From: UMGS1387 sp045540015
GTDB lineage: Bacteria > Bacillota > Clostridia > Oscillospirales > CAG-382
Reading direction: 5' to 3'
Length of the DNA stretch: 58,370 bases
NCBI GenBank assembly: GCA_045540015.1
Contig: JAZQGP010000034.1
Span: forward strand, 1 to 58,370
Shown here: piece after piece, positions 16,290-25,065 of the stretch
Layout: each line of letters starts with the position of its first letter
Position numbering within the stretch: the first letter of the stretch is position 1
Translations under genes and position numbers: made by a program
The notes under the pieces: generated by a model
Told to the model about the DNA's origin: nothing
Seen by the model: only the letters and a program-made list of their open reading frames with translations
Database searches by the model: none

Positions 16290-18182
16290 ATGATGCTTAA
16301 TAGAATAACAGTTAAGTTCAGCAATTGCTTTCTGTTTGAAAAAAACTGCAAAAATCTTACCGACAGAAAAAAGGTGCTTTACGAAACATGGAACGCAGCG
16401 TTAATTCTTTTATCACCGATAATCCTCGGTGTTCTTTCGTTGCTTCTTGCATACGGAAACTATGACAGCAGAATTTTTTACGGATATTTTGCAAATCCGC
16501 TTATAGCACTGCTGAACTTGCTTCCGCCGCTGCTTTTGATGCTTTTACTTTACGCAATTATCGGTAGAGGCTGGATAGCTTTTGCAATTGATTCGTTTGT
16601 GATCCTCGGATTTACAACTGCCAATCACTATTTGCTTATGTTCCGAGACGATCCGATTATGTTTTCTGATATTCTTTTGATCAGAGAAGCGGCAGATATG
16701 GGAACAAAATATGATATGACACCATCCTTTAAACTGGTTTTGTGCTGGCTTGCGGCTGTGCTTATCACGGTTATCCTGTTTTTTGCTCAAAGAAAAACAG
16801 TTAAGTTTGTGCACCGTTTTTTCGTTGCACCGCTTATTCTCATGCTTTGCATTTTTCCGCTTAAAAATGTGTATACCTCCATCGAGCTGTATTCACATTA
16901 TACGGATAATTATGATTATGCGAATGAGTGGTCGGCAACACAAAACTATATTTCAAAGGGGTTCGTTTATCCGTTCATATACAGTGTTACAGAAGCTGTT
17001 CCAAAGAAGCCTGAAGGTTATTCTGCGGAAACGGCAAAGGCTATTATCAGCGAGTTTAATACAAGTGATATCCCTGAGAATAAAAAAGTAAACGTTATAG
17101 CAGTTATGCTTGAAGCGTTTTGTGATGTAACCGAAATGGATATAGCCAAGGGACTTTCTCCGAATGTGTATTATAACTATCATAACATTCGTTCTCAAAG
17201 CATTAACGGAAAGATAATAACCGATATTTTTGCGGGCGGTACAATCGACAGCGAAAGAGCATTTCTTACAGGATATGCAACACTTTTCAATTACCGACAC
17301 GATGTCAATTCTTTTGTAAGATATTTTAAAGAACAGGGTTACTATACCGAGGGCAGCCATCCGGGAAATAACTGGTTTTATAACAGACAGAATGTAAACC
17401 GCTACTTAGGCTTTGATAATTATTATTTCTATGAGGACTATTATAAGTATAAGTTTAAAAACGACAGCGATTGGATTTGCTCGGATGCAATTATGTTTCC
17501 GCAAATATTGAACCTTTATCAGCAGGCAAAGGAAAGAGAAAAGGACAAGCCCTATTTTGCCTTCCACGTTACCTATCAGGGACACGGACCGTATAATGAC
17601 GAGGAACTTATCTGGCCCGGTGACCGACTGTTTTTGAATTATAACGTTTCAAGGAAGGGCGAAACCGCTTTCTGCAATTATTTGGGCTCTGTCAGAAATA
17701 CCTGGGAAAAAATAGTGTATATGCTCAACGTCCTGTATAATGATGATGAACCTGTTGTCGTTTTGCTTTTCGGCGACCATAAGCCGGGACTTGGAGAGAA
17801 GAATTATATTTATGATGAGCTTGGAGTAAATCTTGATACTTCAACGGACAAAGGCTTTCTCAATTATTACTCCACAGAATATGTTATCTGGGCAAATCCC
17901 AAGGCAAAAGAAGTTCTCGGGAACGATTTTGTCGGAGAACAGGAGCCTATAAGCGTAAATTTCCTTATGAATAAGCTGTTTGAGGTTTGCTCATGGGAAG
18001 GAAATGCATTTATGAAGTACACGGATAAGGTGAGAGAAACTCTGCCTATAATACGAACCTCGAGCGTTTATGATTCAACCGACAATAAAACTCCGTTTTT
18101 TGAGACACTTACACCGAAACAGCAGAAAACACTTAACGACTACCGAATAGCGGAGTATTATATGTCGAGCTTTTGTGAATAG
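16290..18182 (+). CDS. LTA synthase family sulfatase-fold phosphoglycerol transferase
   Basis: 630 residues. Five membrane segments fill about residues 33-195, followed by an extracellular alkaline-phosphatase-fold domain. The catalytic threonine is Thr318 in FAGGTIDSERAF, matching the GGT motif of LtaS; Glu275 (VMLEAF) is a metal ligand, and further ligands lie in HVTYQGHGPY and LLFGDHKPGLG. LtaS-type enzymes transfer glycerol phosphate from phosphatidylglycerol to lipid anchors or glycans outside the cell. Relatives also modify other envelope glycans, so the acceptor is open. AAAGGAAC precedes the ATG pair. It lies between two AraC regulators and may be co-transcribed with them, an unusual context for an envelope enzyme. 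Confidence 0.85.
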   Translation: MMLNRITVKFSNCFLFEKNCKNLTDRKKVLYETWNAALILLSPIILGVLSLLLAYGNYDSRIFYGYFANPLIALLNLLPPLLLMLLLYAIIGRGWIAFAIDSFVILGFTTANHYLLMFRDDPIMFSDILLIREAADMGTKYDMTPSFKLVLCWLAAVLITVILFFAQRKTVKFVHRFFVAPLILMLCIFPLKNVYTSIELYSHYTDNYDYANEWSATQNYISKGFVYPFIYSVTEAVPKKPEGYSAETAKAIISEFNTSDIPENKKVNVIAVMLEAFCDVTEMDIAKGLSPNVYYNYHNIRSQSINGKIITDIFAGGTIDSERAFLTGYATLFNYRHDVNSFVRYFKEQGYYTEGSHPGNNWFYNRQNVNRYLGFDNYYFYEDYYKYKFKNDSDWICSDAIMFPQILNLYQQAKEREKDKPYFAFHVTYQGHGPYNDEELIWPGDRLFLNYNVSRKGETAFCNYLGSVRNTWEKIVYMLNVLYNDDEPVVVLLFGDHKPGLGEKNYIYDELGVNLDTSTDKGFLNYYSTEYVIWANPKAKEVLGNDFVGEQEPISVNFLMNKLFEVCSWEGNAFMKYTDKVRETLPIIRTSSVYDSTDNKTPFFETLTPKQQKTLNDYRIAEYYMSSFCE

Positions 18183-18257
18183 ACTTCGGCTGAAACGGAC
18201 TTGTTTTGAAGGCTTTGTCGGTCTTGAAACACGAAAACTCTGAAGAGGAGTGAAACT

Positions 18258-19094
18258 ATGAGCTTTATTTACAAAAACAATAATGAAACCAAGAATATTA
18301 TCAAATATAACGATATCCGTATCATAAACGGATGTTATTCAGAGCTTGACAGCGGTTGGAATCAAGAAGAAAGTGATTTAACGATTACAAGACTGTATTA
18401 TGTTTTACACAGTGAAGACGCGTATATTGTATCCGACGGTAAGAAAACCGAGCTGTTGCCGGGATATGTGTATGTTATACCTCCGGGCTTTCATTTTGAG
18501 CGCCACTGCGAAAGGCTTCAAAAACTCTTTTTTCATATCAGCATAGTAAAAAAGAACGGATTTGATATGCTTGAGGGCGCAAATAAAGTTTGCTGTTTGA
18601 ATCTGGGAATTGACAAAGTACGTCAGATATTGCAGGCTTTCTTAGAAGGCGGCTCGGTGAATGCTTTTATTGTCAAGAGCAGTATATACAGCTGTCTTTG
18701 TGAAGCGATGATTGAAAATCATGTTGATGCAAATGAAGAAAAGATGTTTTCTCATGTTGTAAACATGACAATAGATGTTATAAGGCGTGAAATGAACTAC
18801 GCTTTAAGTGTAAAGGAAATAGCGAAAGAATTGTATGCTTCCGACAGCAGTCTTTCTAAGATTTTCAAAAAAGAAGTTGGTTATACAATCAGGGATTATA
18901 ACAGTGAGCTTGTACTGAAAGAGGCGGAAAGGCGTCTTTTGGAAGAGAAAACCACTGTCCGGAGTGTTAGTGAATCCCTTGGCTTTTGCGACCGTTTCTA
19001 CTTTTCCAAGGCTTTCAAAAATCGCTTTGGAGTAACTCCGGCAGAGTACAGAAAAAAAGCCGGTTTAAGGGAATACATAAAGCATTACAGCTAA
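18258..19094 (+). CDS. AraC family transcriptional regulator
   Basis: 278 residues. The N-terminal cupin-like part includes TELLPGYVYVIPPGFHFE. The C-terminal AraC domain has SVKEIAKELYASDSSLSKIFKKEVGYTIRDY and VSESLGFCDRFYFSKAFKNRFGVTPAEYRK. AGAGGAG precedes the ATG by 7-8 bases. The TAA stop codon forms part of an AGCTAAAT spacer that opens the hairpin array at 19089-19165. Possible targets are the upstream LtaS-like gene or a distant sugar operon; no divergent partner exists, unlike the other two AraC genes of the window. Confidence 0.9.
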   Translation: MSFIYKNNNETKNIIKYNDIRIINGCYSELDSGWNQEESDLTITRLYYVLHSEDAYIVSDGKKTELLPGYVYVIPPGFHFERHCERLQKLFFHISIVKKNGFDMLEGANKVCCLNLGIDKVRQILQAFLEGGSVNAFIVKSSIYSCLCEAMIENHVDANEEKMFSHVVNMTIDVIRREMNYALSVKEIAKELYASDSSLSKIFKKEVGYTIRDYNSELVLKEAERRLLEEKTTVRSVSESLGFCDRFYFSKAFKNRFGVTPAEYRKKAGLREYIKHYS

Positions 19095-19165
19095 ATTCGC
19101 CTGACGGCGAGCTAAATGTGCTGATGCACGCCAAATTACTTCGTAGCTAAATTGATCTGCGATCA
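19089..19165. repeat. Array of short dissimilar hairpins with constant AGCTAAAT-type spacer
   Basis: The order is AGCTAAAT, hairpin TCGCC-TGAC-GGCGA (19097-19110), GCTAAAT, hairpin GTGC-TGAT-GCAC (19118-19129), GCCAAAT, mini-palindrome ACTTCGT (19138-19144), AGCTAAAT, hairpin GATC-TGC-GATC (19154-19164). The stems are unrelated to each other but the spacer is kept. It lies between an AraC stop codon and the aro fusion. A second array of this type is at 36744-36819. Confidence 0.7.
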
Positions 19166-19195
19166 CCTATAATCTGTAATTAATGAGGTATAAAA

Positions 19196-20722
19196 GTGAC
19201 TCTGGAAGAAATAAGAAAAATAATTGATGTAACTGATAAAAGATTTGTAGAACTGTTCCTTGAGAGAATGGCGTGCAGTGAAAAGATTGCACAGTATAAA
19301 AAACAAAACGGGATACCTGTGCTTGACAAGTCGCGTGAGGATGCAATAGTTAAAAAATTGACCGAAGGTCTTTCATACAGCGATGCACAAAGCGTTGAAG
19401 CACTGTACGAAGCGGTGTTTGATATCAGCCGTTCACGTCAGACAAAGCTGTTGACACAAGAAAAAAGCATGCCTCGCTTCGGACTTTGCGGAAGAACTCT
19501 TAAGCATAGCTATTCTGCTGAAATCCACGCATTTCTCGGCAACGATAAATACGAACTCATAAATCTTGAGAAGGACGAGTTTTATGACTATATACGCTCG
19601 CGTGAATTCGACGCACTAAATGTCACAATTCCTTATAAAAAGGATGCGTTTGAGCTTTGTGATGTAATAGATGATGCAGCAAAAAACGTCGGAAGCGTAA
19701 ATACGCTTGTTAACAAAAACGGCACCCTTTACGGCTATAACACCGATATTGAAGGCTTTATATATATGGCAGACAAGGCAGGAATTTCGCTTTCGGGAAA
19801 GAATGTTGTAATTCTCGGAACAGGCGGTACAAGCCTTACGGCACTCGAGGTTTGCAGATTAAAGAACGCAGGAAAAGTAACGGTGGTTTCGCGTGAGGGC
19901 AAGATTAACTACGAAAACATAGCGTGTCTTACCGATACAGAGGTGCTTATAAACACAACTCCAGTGGGAATGTACCCCGACAACGGAAAAAGTCCTGTTG
20001 ATATTGAGCTTTTCCCGAAGCTTTGCGGTGTGATTGACGTTATATATAACCCGTATGAAACAAAGCTTGTGAGTGATGCAAAAGCAAAAGGTATTCCCGC
20101 AACAAGCGGACTTCCGATGCTTGTAAGACAGGCTGTGTGTGCACACGAATATTTCTTTGACATAAAATGTCCGGACGGTGTAACAGAGCAGGTTTTGTCA
20201 AAGGTTATGCTCAGGAATATGAATATTGTGCTTGTCGGAATGCCCGGAAGCGGAAAAACGACCGTCGGTAAGGAAATTGCGTCATATTTCGGTAAAGAAT
20301 TTGTTGATACTGATGTTGAAATCGAGAAAAACGGCATGAGTATTCCTGATATGATCGAAAAGTACGGTGAGGACTATTTCAGAAGCGTTGAAGCTCATGA
20401 AATAGAAAAGGTTGCTAAAAAGAGCGGCCTTGTAATTGCAACAGGCGGCGGTGCGATAAAGAGAGAATGCAACAGAAAAGCACTCAGACAAAACGCAGTT
20501 GTTGTATATATAAAGCGTGAGCTTGAAAAACTTAGTGACAGCGGCAGACCGCTTTCAAAAGGCGGAATTGACAGAATAAGGCAGCTATATGACGAACGGC
20601 ACGAGTTGTATGAGAATGTAAGCGACATAAGTGTTGAAACAAAAGAAGATATTAAAGACTGTACCCGTCGGCTTGCTGAAGCCCTTGAAAATATTGATTA
20701 TTTCTCATTCCGTAAAGAGTGA
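19196..20722 (+). CDS. Trifunctional chorismate mutase - shikimate 5-dehydrogenase - shikimate kinase
   Basis: 508 residues, GTG start with GAGG 7 bases upstream. Three enzymes of aromatic amino-acid synthesis are fused. Residues 1-90 are an AroQ-type chorismate mutase (Arg24, Lys35/36, Arg47-Glu48, Gln82 at active-site positions). Residues 93-335 are AroE, with shikimate-binding SYS, NVTIPYK (Lys148), YNTD (Asp184) and the NADP loop GTGGTS. Residues 343-505 are shikimate kinase, with Walker A GMPGSGKT (348-355), DTD (371-373), GGG (417-419) and LID Arg in GRPLS. AroE and AroK act in successive steps, dehydroshikimate to shikimate to shikimate 3-phosphate; the mutase acts after chorismate. 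All key residues are intact, so each part is probably active. No other aro gene is adjacent. Confidence 0.93.
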   Translation: MTLEEIRKIIDVTDKRFVELFLERMACSEKIAQYKKQNGIPVLDKSREDAIVKKLTEGLSYSDAQSVEALYEAVFDISRSRQTKLLTQEKSMPRFGLCGRTLKHSYSAEIHAFLGNDKYELINLEKDEFYDYIRSREFDALNVTIPYKKDAFELCDVIDDAAKNVGSVNTLVNKNGTLYGYNTDIEGFIYMADKAGISLSGKNVVILGTGGTSLTALEVCRLKNAGKVTVVSREGKINYENIACLTDTEVLINTTPVGMYPDNGKSPVDIELFPKLCGVIDVIYNPYETKLVSDAKAKGIPATSGLPMLVRQAVCAHEYFFDIKCPDGVTEQVLSKVMLRNMNIVLVGMPGSGKTTVGKEIASYFGKEFVDTDVEIEKNGMSIPDMIEKYGEDYFRSVEAHEIEKVAKKSGLVIATGGGAIKRECNRKALRQNAVVVYIKRELEKLSDSGRPLSKGGIDRIRQLYDERHELYENVSDISVETKEDIKDCTRRLAEALENIDYFSFRKE

Positions 20723-20745
20723 GATGATTAAGGAGGATGAATAAA

Positions 20746-22635
20746 GTGAACGGAAACCGAAACGGCAGAAACCGTGAGGATGGACGTCGTCTTGATTTTG
20801 AAAACAGCAGGGAGATTGACCGCATACGTGAAAACGAAATGCTTGAGCGTCAGAGAAGGGCAAAACGTATTGCACATAATAAGCGCCTTGAAATGAAAAA
20901 GCAGGCGCGTATAAAGCAGATGAAGGATACAATAAGTGCCTGGGCAATGCTTCTTGGCGGTGTTGCGGTTATTATTGCACTTATATGCATTCTTGTTTCC
21001 TCTTGCAATAAGAGTAACGAAGAAGAAAAGAAAAAGAAAGAAAACAGCTTGCCCGAAGAAGTGTCTTCGGCTATATCGGATTTTAATGCGTTTGAAGGAA
21101 AAGTATACAGTGCGCATAACGATGCCCTATACGCTGCGGCAAATAATGTTTATGCACTGAGTGCCGATGCGGTACAGACCTCTGTTATGCCCTCTGCTTT
21201 ACTGTGGCAGGCAGAACAGTATGCAGCAAGCTCGGATAAAGAAAAACTGAGACAGCTGAAAGACACAATCCGCGATTTTCCTCAGTTCTCAAACGGATAC
21301 ATCTGGTCGTCGGCTGAATCCATGAAATACGGTTTTACCGACAGCTATCTTTACGATACCAACGCAAGGTTTATTTCTGCGATATGTGAAATATGCCTGT
21401 GGGATGCAAGCACATCGTTCCTTGATGAGATTGACGCGACAGGTGCCGGACGCTTTGATGCTTCAAGCGGCAAAAAGGTTTATGATAAGCTTGACGCGGC
21501 GGTTGCATATTTCTTTGACAAAAACGATCTTAACGGCGGCGGTATAAGATATAATGAAGCCGACGGACTTGTTTATGTCCTGACAGAGGCAAACAGCGGA
21601 CTTTCAAACGGCGCAGGCTCTAACTACTGGTTTAATCACCGCTTTGGTTATCTTGACTGCTACAACAACATAGCTTTCAATCAGGCAATGACGCATCTTT
21701 CAAAGCTGTATACTCTCATGGGCCTTCCCGAAAAAGCACAGGAATATGCAGATATTGCCGCAAAGAATAAAGCAGGCATTAATAACACGTTCTGGGATGC
21801 TTCTCTCGGACGTTATATCGGAGCAAAGGATACTTCCGGTTCTTCTCATGACCTTGGCTTTACATTTTTGAATCTTGAAGCAATAAGCGCGGGCATTGCA
21901 GATAAAGAAAAAACTGAAAGTATTCTTTCCTGGATCGACGGTGAGCGAATTATAAACAGCGATACATCAAGCGGCGAGGATATTTATAAAAACGGTTATG
22001 CTCCGAGAAGCACAACGATTGCGGCAAACGATTCCTGGTGGGATTACGTTGCAGGAGAATGTCCGCTTTCAGGCGGCTTTGGCTTTGGCGAGTATTATCA
22101 GAACGGCGGTGCAAGCCCTGTAACTGCGGCTCTTGACATCAAGGCAAGAAGTGCGGTAAACGACAGCGATGTGCTTAAAAAGAGAATTGTCACACTTGGA
22201 GAATATACAACCGAGATTTCTGCGGCTTTGTCCGATAGACCTGAAAACGCGGTTATTTGTACGGAAGCAGTAAATTCACTTTTCGGACTCTCGACCGACG
22301 GAAGCAGATTGCACATTTCACCGCTTTCAATAAAGTCCGGTAAATACTGCGGTATTAAAAATGTAGGTTTCGGAACGGGTGTATACGGATTCTTGATTGG
22401 AAATAACAGCGTAACGGTAACATCTCTGTACGAAAATCCCGTAAGACTTGAGATTACCGGATTTGAAAAGAACACCGAATGTACAGTCAAGATAGTACGC
22501 GGTGACACTGTTGAAATTACCGAAAAGGTGACAACAAACGAAAACGGAGTGCTGTCTTTGAGTGAACGCTTCGGTGGAAGTACACTTCTGTGGATAACAC
22601 AGCCTGTAACGGAAAACGAAAAAAAGAATAAGTAA
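20746..22635 (+). CDS. Membrane-anchored (alpha/alpha)6-barrel glycosidase-like protein
   Basis: 629 residues from GTG at 20746, because AGGAGG (20731-20736) lies 9 bases upstream; the ATG at 20737 directly abuts that site. The first 60 residues are strongly basic and helical (RRAKRIAHNKRLEMKKQ) and should be cytoplasmic. One membrane helix follows (about residues 63-85, MLLGGVAVIIALICILVSSC), then a large extracellular part rich in aromatic/Trp motifs of six-hairpin glycosidases (YLYDTNARFISAICEICLWD, NYWFNHRFGYLDCYNNIAFN, INNTFWDASLGRYIG, TIAANDSWWDYVAGECP). It resembles GH15/GH63/GH78-like folds without a clear family match; substrate unknown. It follows the aro fusion by 23 bases and is closed by the terminator at 22643. 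Confidence 0.6.
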   Translation: MNGNRNGRNREDGRRLDFENSREIDRIRENEMLERQRRAKRIAHNKRLEMKKQARIKQMKDTISAWAMLLGGVAVIIALICILVSSCNKSNEEEKKKKENSLPEEVSSAISDFNAFEGKVYSAHNDALYAAANNVYALSADAVQTSVMPSALLWQAEQYAASSDKEKLRQLKDTIRDFPQFSNGYIWSSAESMKYGFTDSYLYDTNARFISAICEICLWDASTSFLDEIDATGAGRFDASSGKKVYDKLDAAVAYFFDKNDLNGGGIRYNEADGLVYVLTEANSGLSNGAGSNYWFNHRFGYLDCYNNIAFNQAMTHLSKLYTLMGLPEKAQEYADIAAKNKAGINNTFWDASLGRYIGAKDTSGSSHDLGFTFLNLEAISAGIADKEKTESILSWIDGERIINSDTSSGEDIYKNGYAPRSTTIAANDSWWDYVAGECPLSGGFGFGEYYQNGGASPVTAALDIKARSAVNDSDVLKKRIVTLGEYTTEISAALSDRPENAVICTEAVNSLFGLSTDGSRLHISPLSIKSGKYCGIKNVGFGTGVYGFLIGNNSVTVTSLYENPVRLEITGFEKNTECTVKIVRGDTVEITEKVTTNENGVLSLSERFGGSTLLWITQPVTENEKKNK

Positions 22636-22642
22636 TTATCTA

Positions 22643-22678
22643 AGCGGCATGTTTCTTATATGGAATATGTCGCTTTTT
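22643..22678 (+). terminator. Terminator of the aro fusion unit
   Basis: AGCGGCATGTTTC pairs with GGAATATGTCGCT (13 positions, three of them G-T) around TTATAT, followed by TTTTT. Confidence 0.8.
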
Positions 22679-22714
22679 GCATGCAATTTTAACATTTTAT
22701 AGCTTCTATATCTA

Positions 22715-22743
22715 TTGACATAAAAAGTCATGTTTAGTATAAT
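22715..22743 (+). promoter_or_regulatory. Consensus sigma-A promoter of the hydratase-icd operon
   Basis: Perfect TTGACA (22715-22720), 17 bases, perfect TATAAT (22738-22743). It is the best-matching promoter in the window and suggests strong basal expression. Predicted start about 22750; GGAGG precedes the ATG at 22779. Confidence 0.92.
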
Positions 22744-22778
22744 ATTAAAATAATACATATGTACCGGAGGGTAAAATA

Positions 22779-25025
22779 ATGGTAACGCTCAGAAATGAAG
22801 GAATTTTCCTTGTAGACGGTGTCCCGACAGAGAATTGCTCAGTTTCAAAAGAACAGGCAAAACAGGGAACAATCGCCTATAAGGTTATGAAAGCTCATAA
22901 CGCGACGGAAACCGTTGGCGATGTTATGAATATAAAGTTTGATGCACTTGTATCGCATGATATTACATATGTGGGAATTATACAGACTGCCGTTGCAAGC
23001 GGACTTCGCGAATTTCCGCTTCCGTATGCAATGACAAACTGCCATAACAGCCTTTGTGCTGTAGGCGGCACAATAAACGAAGATGACCACGTATTCGGTC
23101 TGTCTGCAGCTAAAAAGTTCGGCGGCATATATGTTCCTGCAAATATGAGCGTAATACACTCGTATGCAAGAGAAGAGCTTGTAAAGTGCGGCGGTATGAT
23201 ACTCGGCTCCGACAGCCACACAAGATACGGTGCTCTTGGCTGTATGGGCGTAGGCGAGGGAGGACCTGAACTTGTAAAACAGCTTCTAAAGAATACATAT
23301 GACGTTAAAACGCCTGAGGTTGTGCTTGTTTATCTCACAGGTAAACCCAGACGCGGTATCGGTCCTCATGACGTTGCTCTTGCACTTGTAAAGGCTACAT
23401 TCAAGAATGGCTTTGTTAAGAATAAGGTGCTTGAGTTTGTAGGACCGGGTGTAGACAGTCTTCCTATAGACTTCCGTAACGGCATTGATGTTATGACAAC
23501 CGAAACAACCTGTCTTTCCTCAATCTGGAAGACAGATGACGTTGTCAAAGGTCACTATGCTTGTCACGGAAGAGTTGAGCTTTATAAAGAGCTTAAACCG
23601 GAAAATGTTGCATATTACGACAGCATGATAACCATTGACCTTGATAAGGTTGAATCCATGATTGCTCTTCCGTTCCATCCGTCAAACGCGTATACAATTC
23701 ATGAGTTTAATGAAAACGCGGCTGAAATACTCGCGCTTGTTGAAAAGGAAGCGGCTGAAAAGTTTGGTGGAATAAAGTTTGATCTTGTATCAAAGGCACG
23801 CGACGGTAAGGTATACGCTGACCAGGGCGTTATTGCGGGCTGCAGCGGCGGACTTTTTGATAATATAGCAGAAGCTGCTGCAATTCTTGACGGTGGAAAC
23901 ACAGGAAACGGTGCGTTCTCGCTTTCTGTATATCCCACAAGCGTGCCTGTAAGCATTGAGCTTACTAAAATCGGAGCTACCGAAAAGCTTCTCAGAAGCG
24001 GTGCACTTATAAAGCCGTCCTTCTGCGGACCGTGCTTCGGTGCAGGAGATGTCCCTGCAAATAATGGACTTTCGCTTCGCCATACAACAAGAAACTTTCC
24101 GAACCGCGAAGGCTCAAAGCCCGGTGAAGGTCAGCTTTCGGGAGTTGCACTTATGGATGCAAGAAGCATTGCCGCAACTGCCGCAAATAAGGGCGTTATC
24201 ACAGCAGCTACCGATATCGACTACGATTTTACTCCAACAGAATATCATTTTGATAAAACTGTATATAATAACCGCCTTTACTATGGCTACGGTAAGGCAG
24301 ATAAGAATGCTGAGCTTGTTTACGGACCTAATATTACACCTTGGCCCGAAATGTACGAGCTTTCGGAAAATCTTCTTGTTGAGCTTTGTGCGGTTATACG
24401 CGACCCTGTAACAACAACGGACGAGCTTATTCCTTCAGGCGAAACCTCGTCTTACCGCAGTAATCCCCTCAGACTTTCCGAGTTTGCTCTTTCAAGACGT
24501 GTTCCTGAATATGTAGGTCTTTCAAAGAGTGTAAACGAGGACGAAAAACAAAGACGAGAGGGTAACGTCAGCGACAGAATAAAGAATGCTCTTTCTAAAG
24601 TCGGAAACGCAGACGAGCTTTCAAAGAATACACAGTTTGGTTCTTGCGTATTCGCAAATAAACCCGGTGACGGCTCTGCACGTGAGCAGGCGGCTTCATG
24701 CCAAAAGGTTCTCGGCGGCTTTGCAAATATCTGCTATGAATTTGCAACCAAGCGTTACAGGAGTAACTGCATTAACTGGGGTATTATGCCTTTCACACTT
24801 GATGCAAATGAAAAGTTTGAATATGAGCAGGGCGACTTTGTGTTTATTCCGGATATCAGACAAAAGATTGAAAAGGGAATTGAAGAATTTCCTGCAAAGG
24901 TTGTAACAAAGCAAGGCGAGGTTAAGGACATTACTCTTTACATCAAGGGTCTTACCGAGGACGAAAAGCAGATTATCCTTGACGGTTGCCTTATCAACTA
25001 CTATAAATCCCACTCAAACGATTAA
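22779..25025 (+). CDS. Aconitase-family hydratase (YbhJ-like; probable aconitate hydratase)
   Basis: 748 residues, aconitase superfamily. Iron-sulfur cluster cysteines are seen in IAGCSGG and FCGPCFG, with the substrate loop GSDSHTRYGALGCMGVGEGG. The C-terminal swivel part follows SCQKVLGGFANICYE and TKRYRSNCINWGIMPF. The order resembles the 'hydratase' (YbhJ) branch rather than classic AcnA/AcnB, yet the isocitrate dehydrogenase gene 40 bases downstream implies citrate-to-isocitrate activity. Residue-level substrate specificity was not checked. The enzyme would be cytoplasmic and oxygen-sensitive. GGAGG lies 9 bases before the ATG, beneath a consensus promoter. Confidence 0.85.
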   Translation: MVTLRNEGIFLVDGVPTENCSVSKEQAKQGTIAYKVMKAHNATETVGDVMNIKFDALVSHDITYVGIIQTAVASGLREFPLPYAMTNCHNSLCAVGGTINEDDHVFGLSAAKKFGGIYVPANMSVIHSYAREELVKCGGMILGSDSHTRYGALGCMGVGEGGPELVKQLLKNTYDVKTPEVVLVYLTGKPRRGIGPHDVALALVKATFKNGFVKNKVLEFVGPGVDSLPIDFRNGIDVMTTETTCLSSIWKTDDVVKGHYACHGRVELYKELKPENVAYYDSMITIDLDKVESMIALPFHPSNAYTIHEFNENAAEILALVEKEAAEKFGGIKFDLVSKARDGKVYADQGVIAGCSGGLFDNIAEAAAILDGGNTGNGAFSLSVYPTSVPVSIELTKIGATEKLLRSGALIKPSFCGPCFGAGDVPANNGLSLRHTTRNFPNREGSKPGEGQLSGVALMDARSIAATAANKGVITAATDIDYDFTPTEYHFDKTVYNNRLYYGYGKADKNAELVYGPNITPWPEMYELSENLLVELCAVIRDPVTTTDELIPSGETSSYRSNPLRLSEFALSRRVPEYVGLSKSVNEDEKQRREGNVSDRIKNALSKVGNADELSKNTQFGSCVFANKPGDGSAREQAASCQKVLGGFANICYEFATKRYRSNCINWGIMPFTLDANEKFEYEQGDFVFIPDIRQKIEKGIEEFPAKVVTKQGEVKDITLYIKGLTEDEKQIILDGCLINYYKSHSND

Positions 25026-25065
25026 TTAACACATATTTTTTCAGACTGTTCGGAGGTATTGAACT

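Noticed and set aside
16290..18182. Sulfatase
   Set aside because: The fold is shared, but the Cys/Ser formylglycine motif CxPxR is missing and the GGT threonine with five membrane spans is LtaS-like.
19089..19165. CRISPR array
   Set aside because: Repeats are only 7-8 bases, spacers are self-pairing and of unequal length, and no cas gene is nearby.
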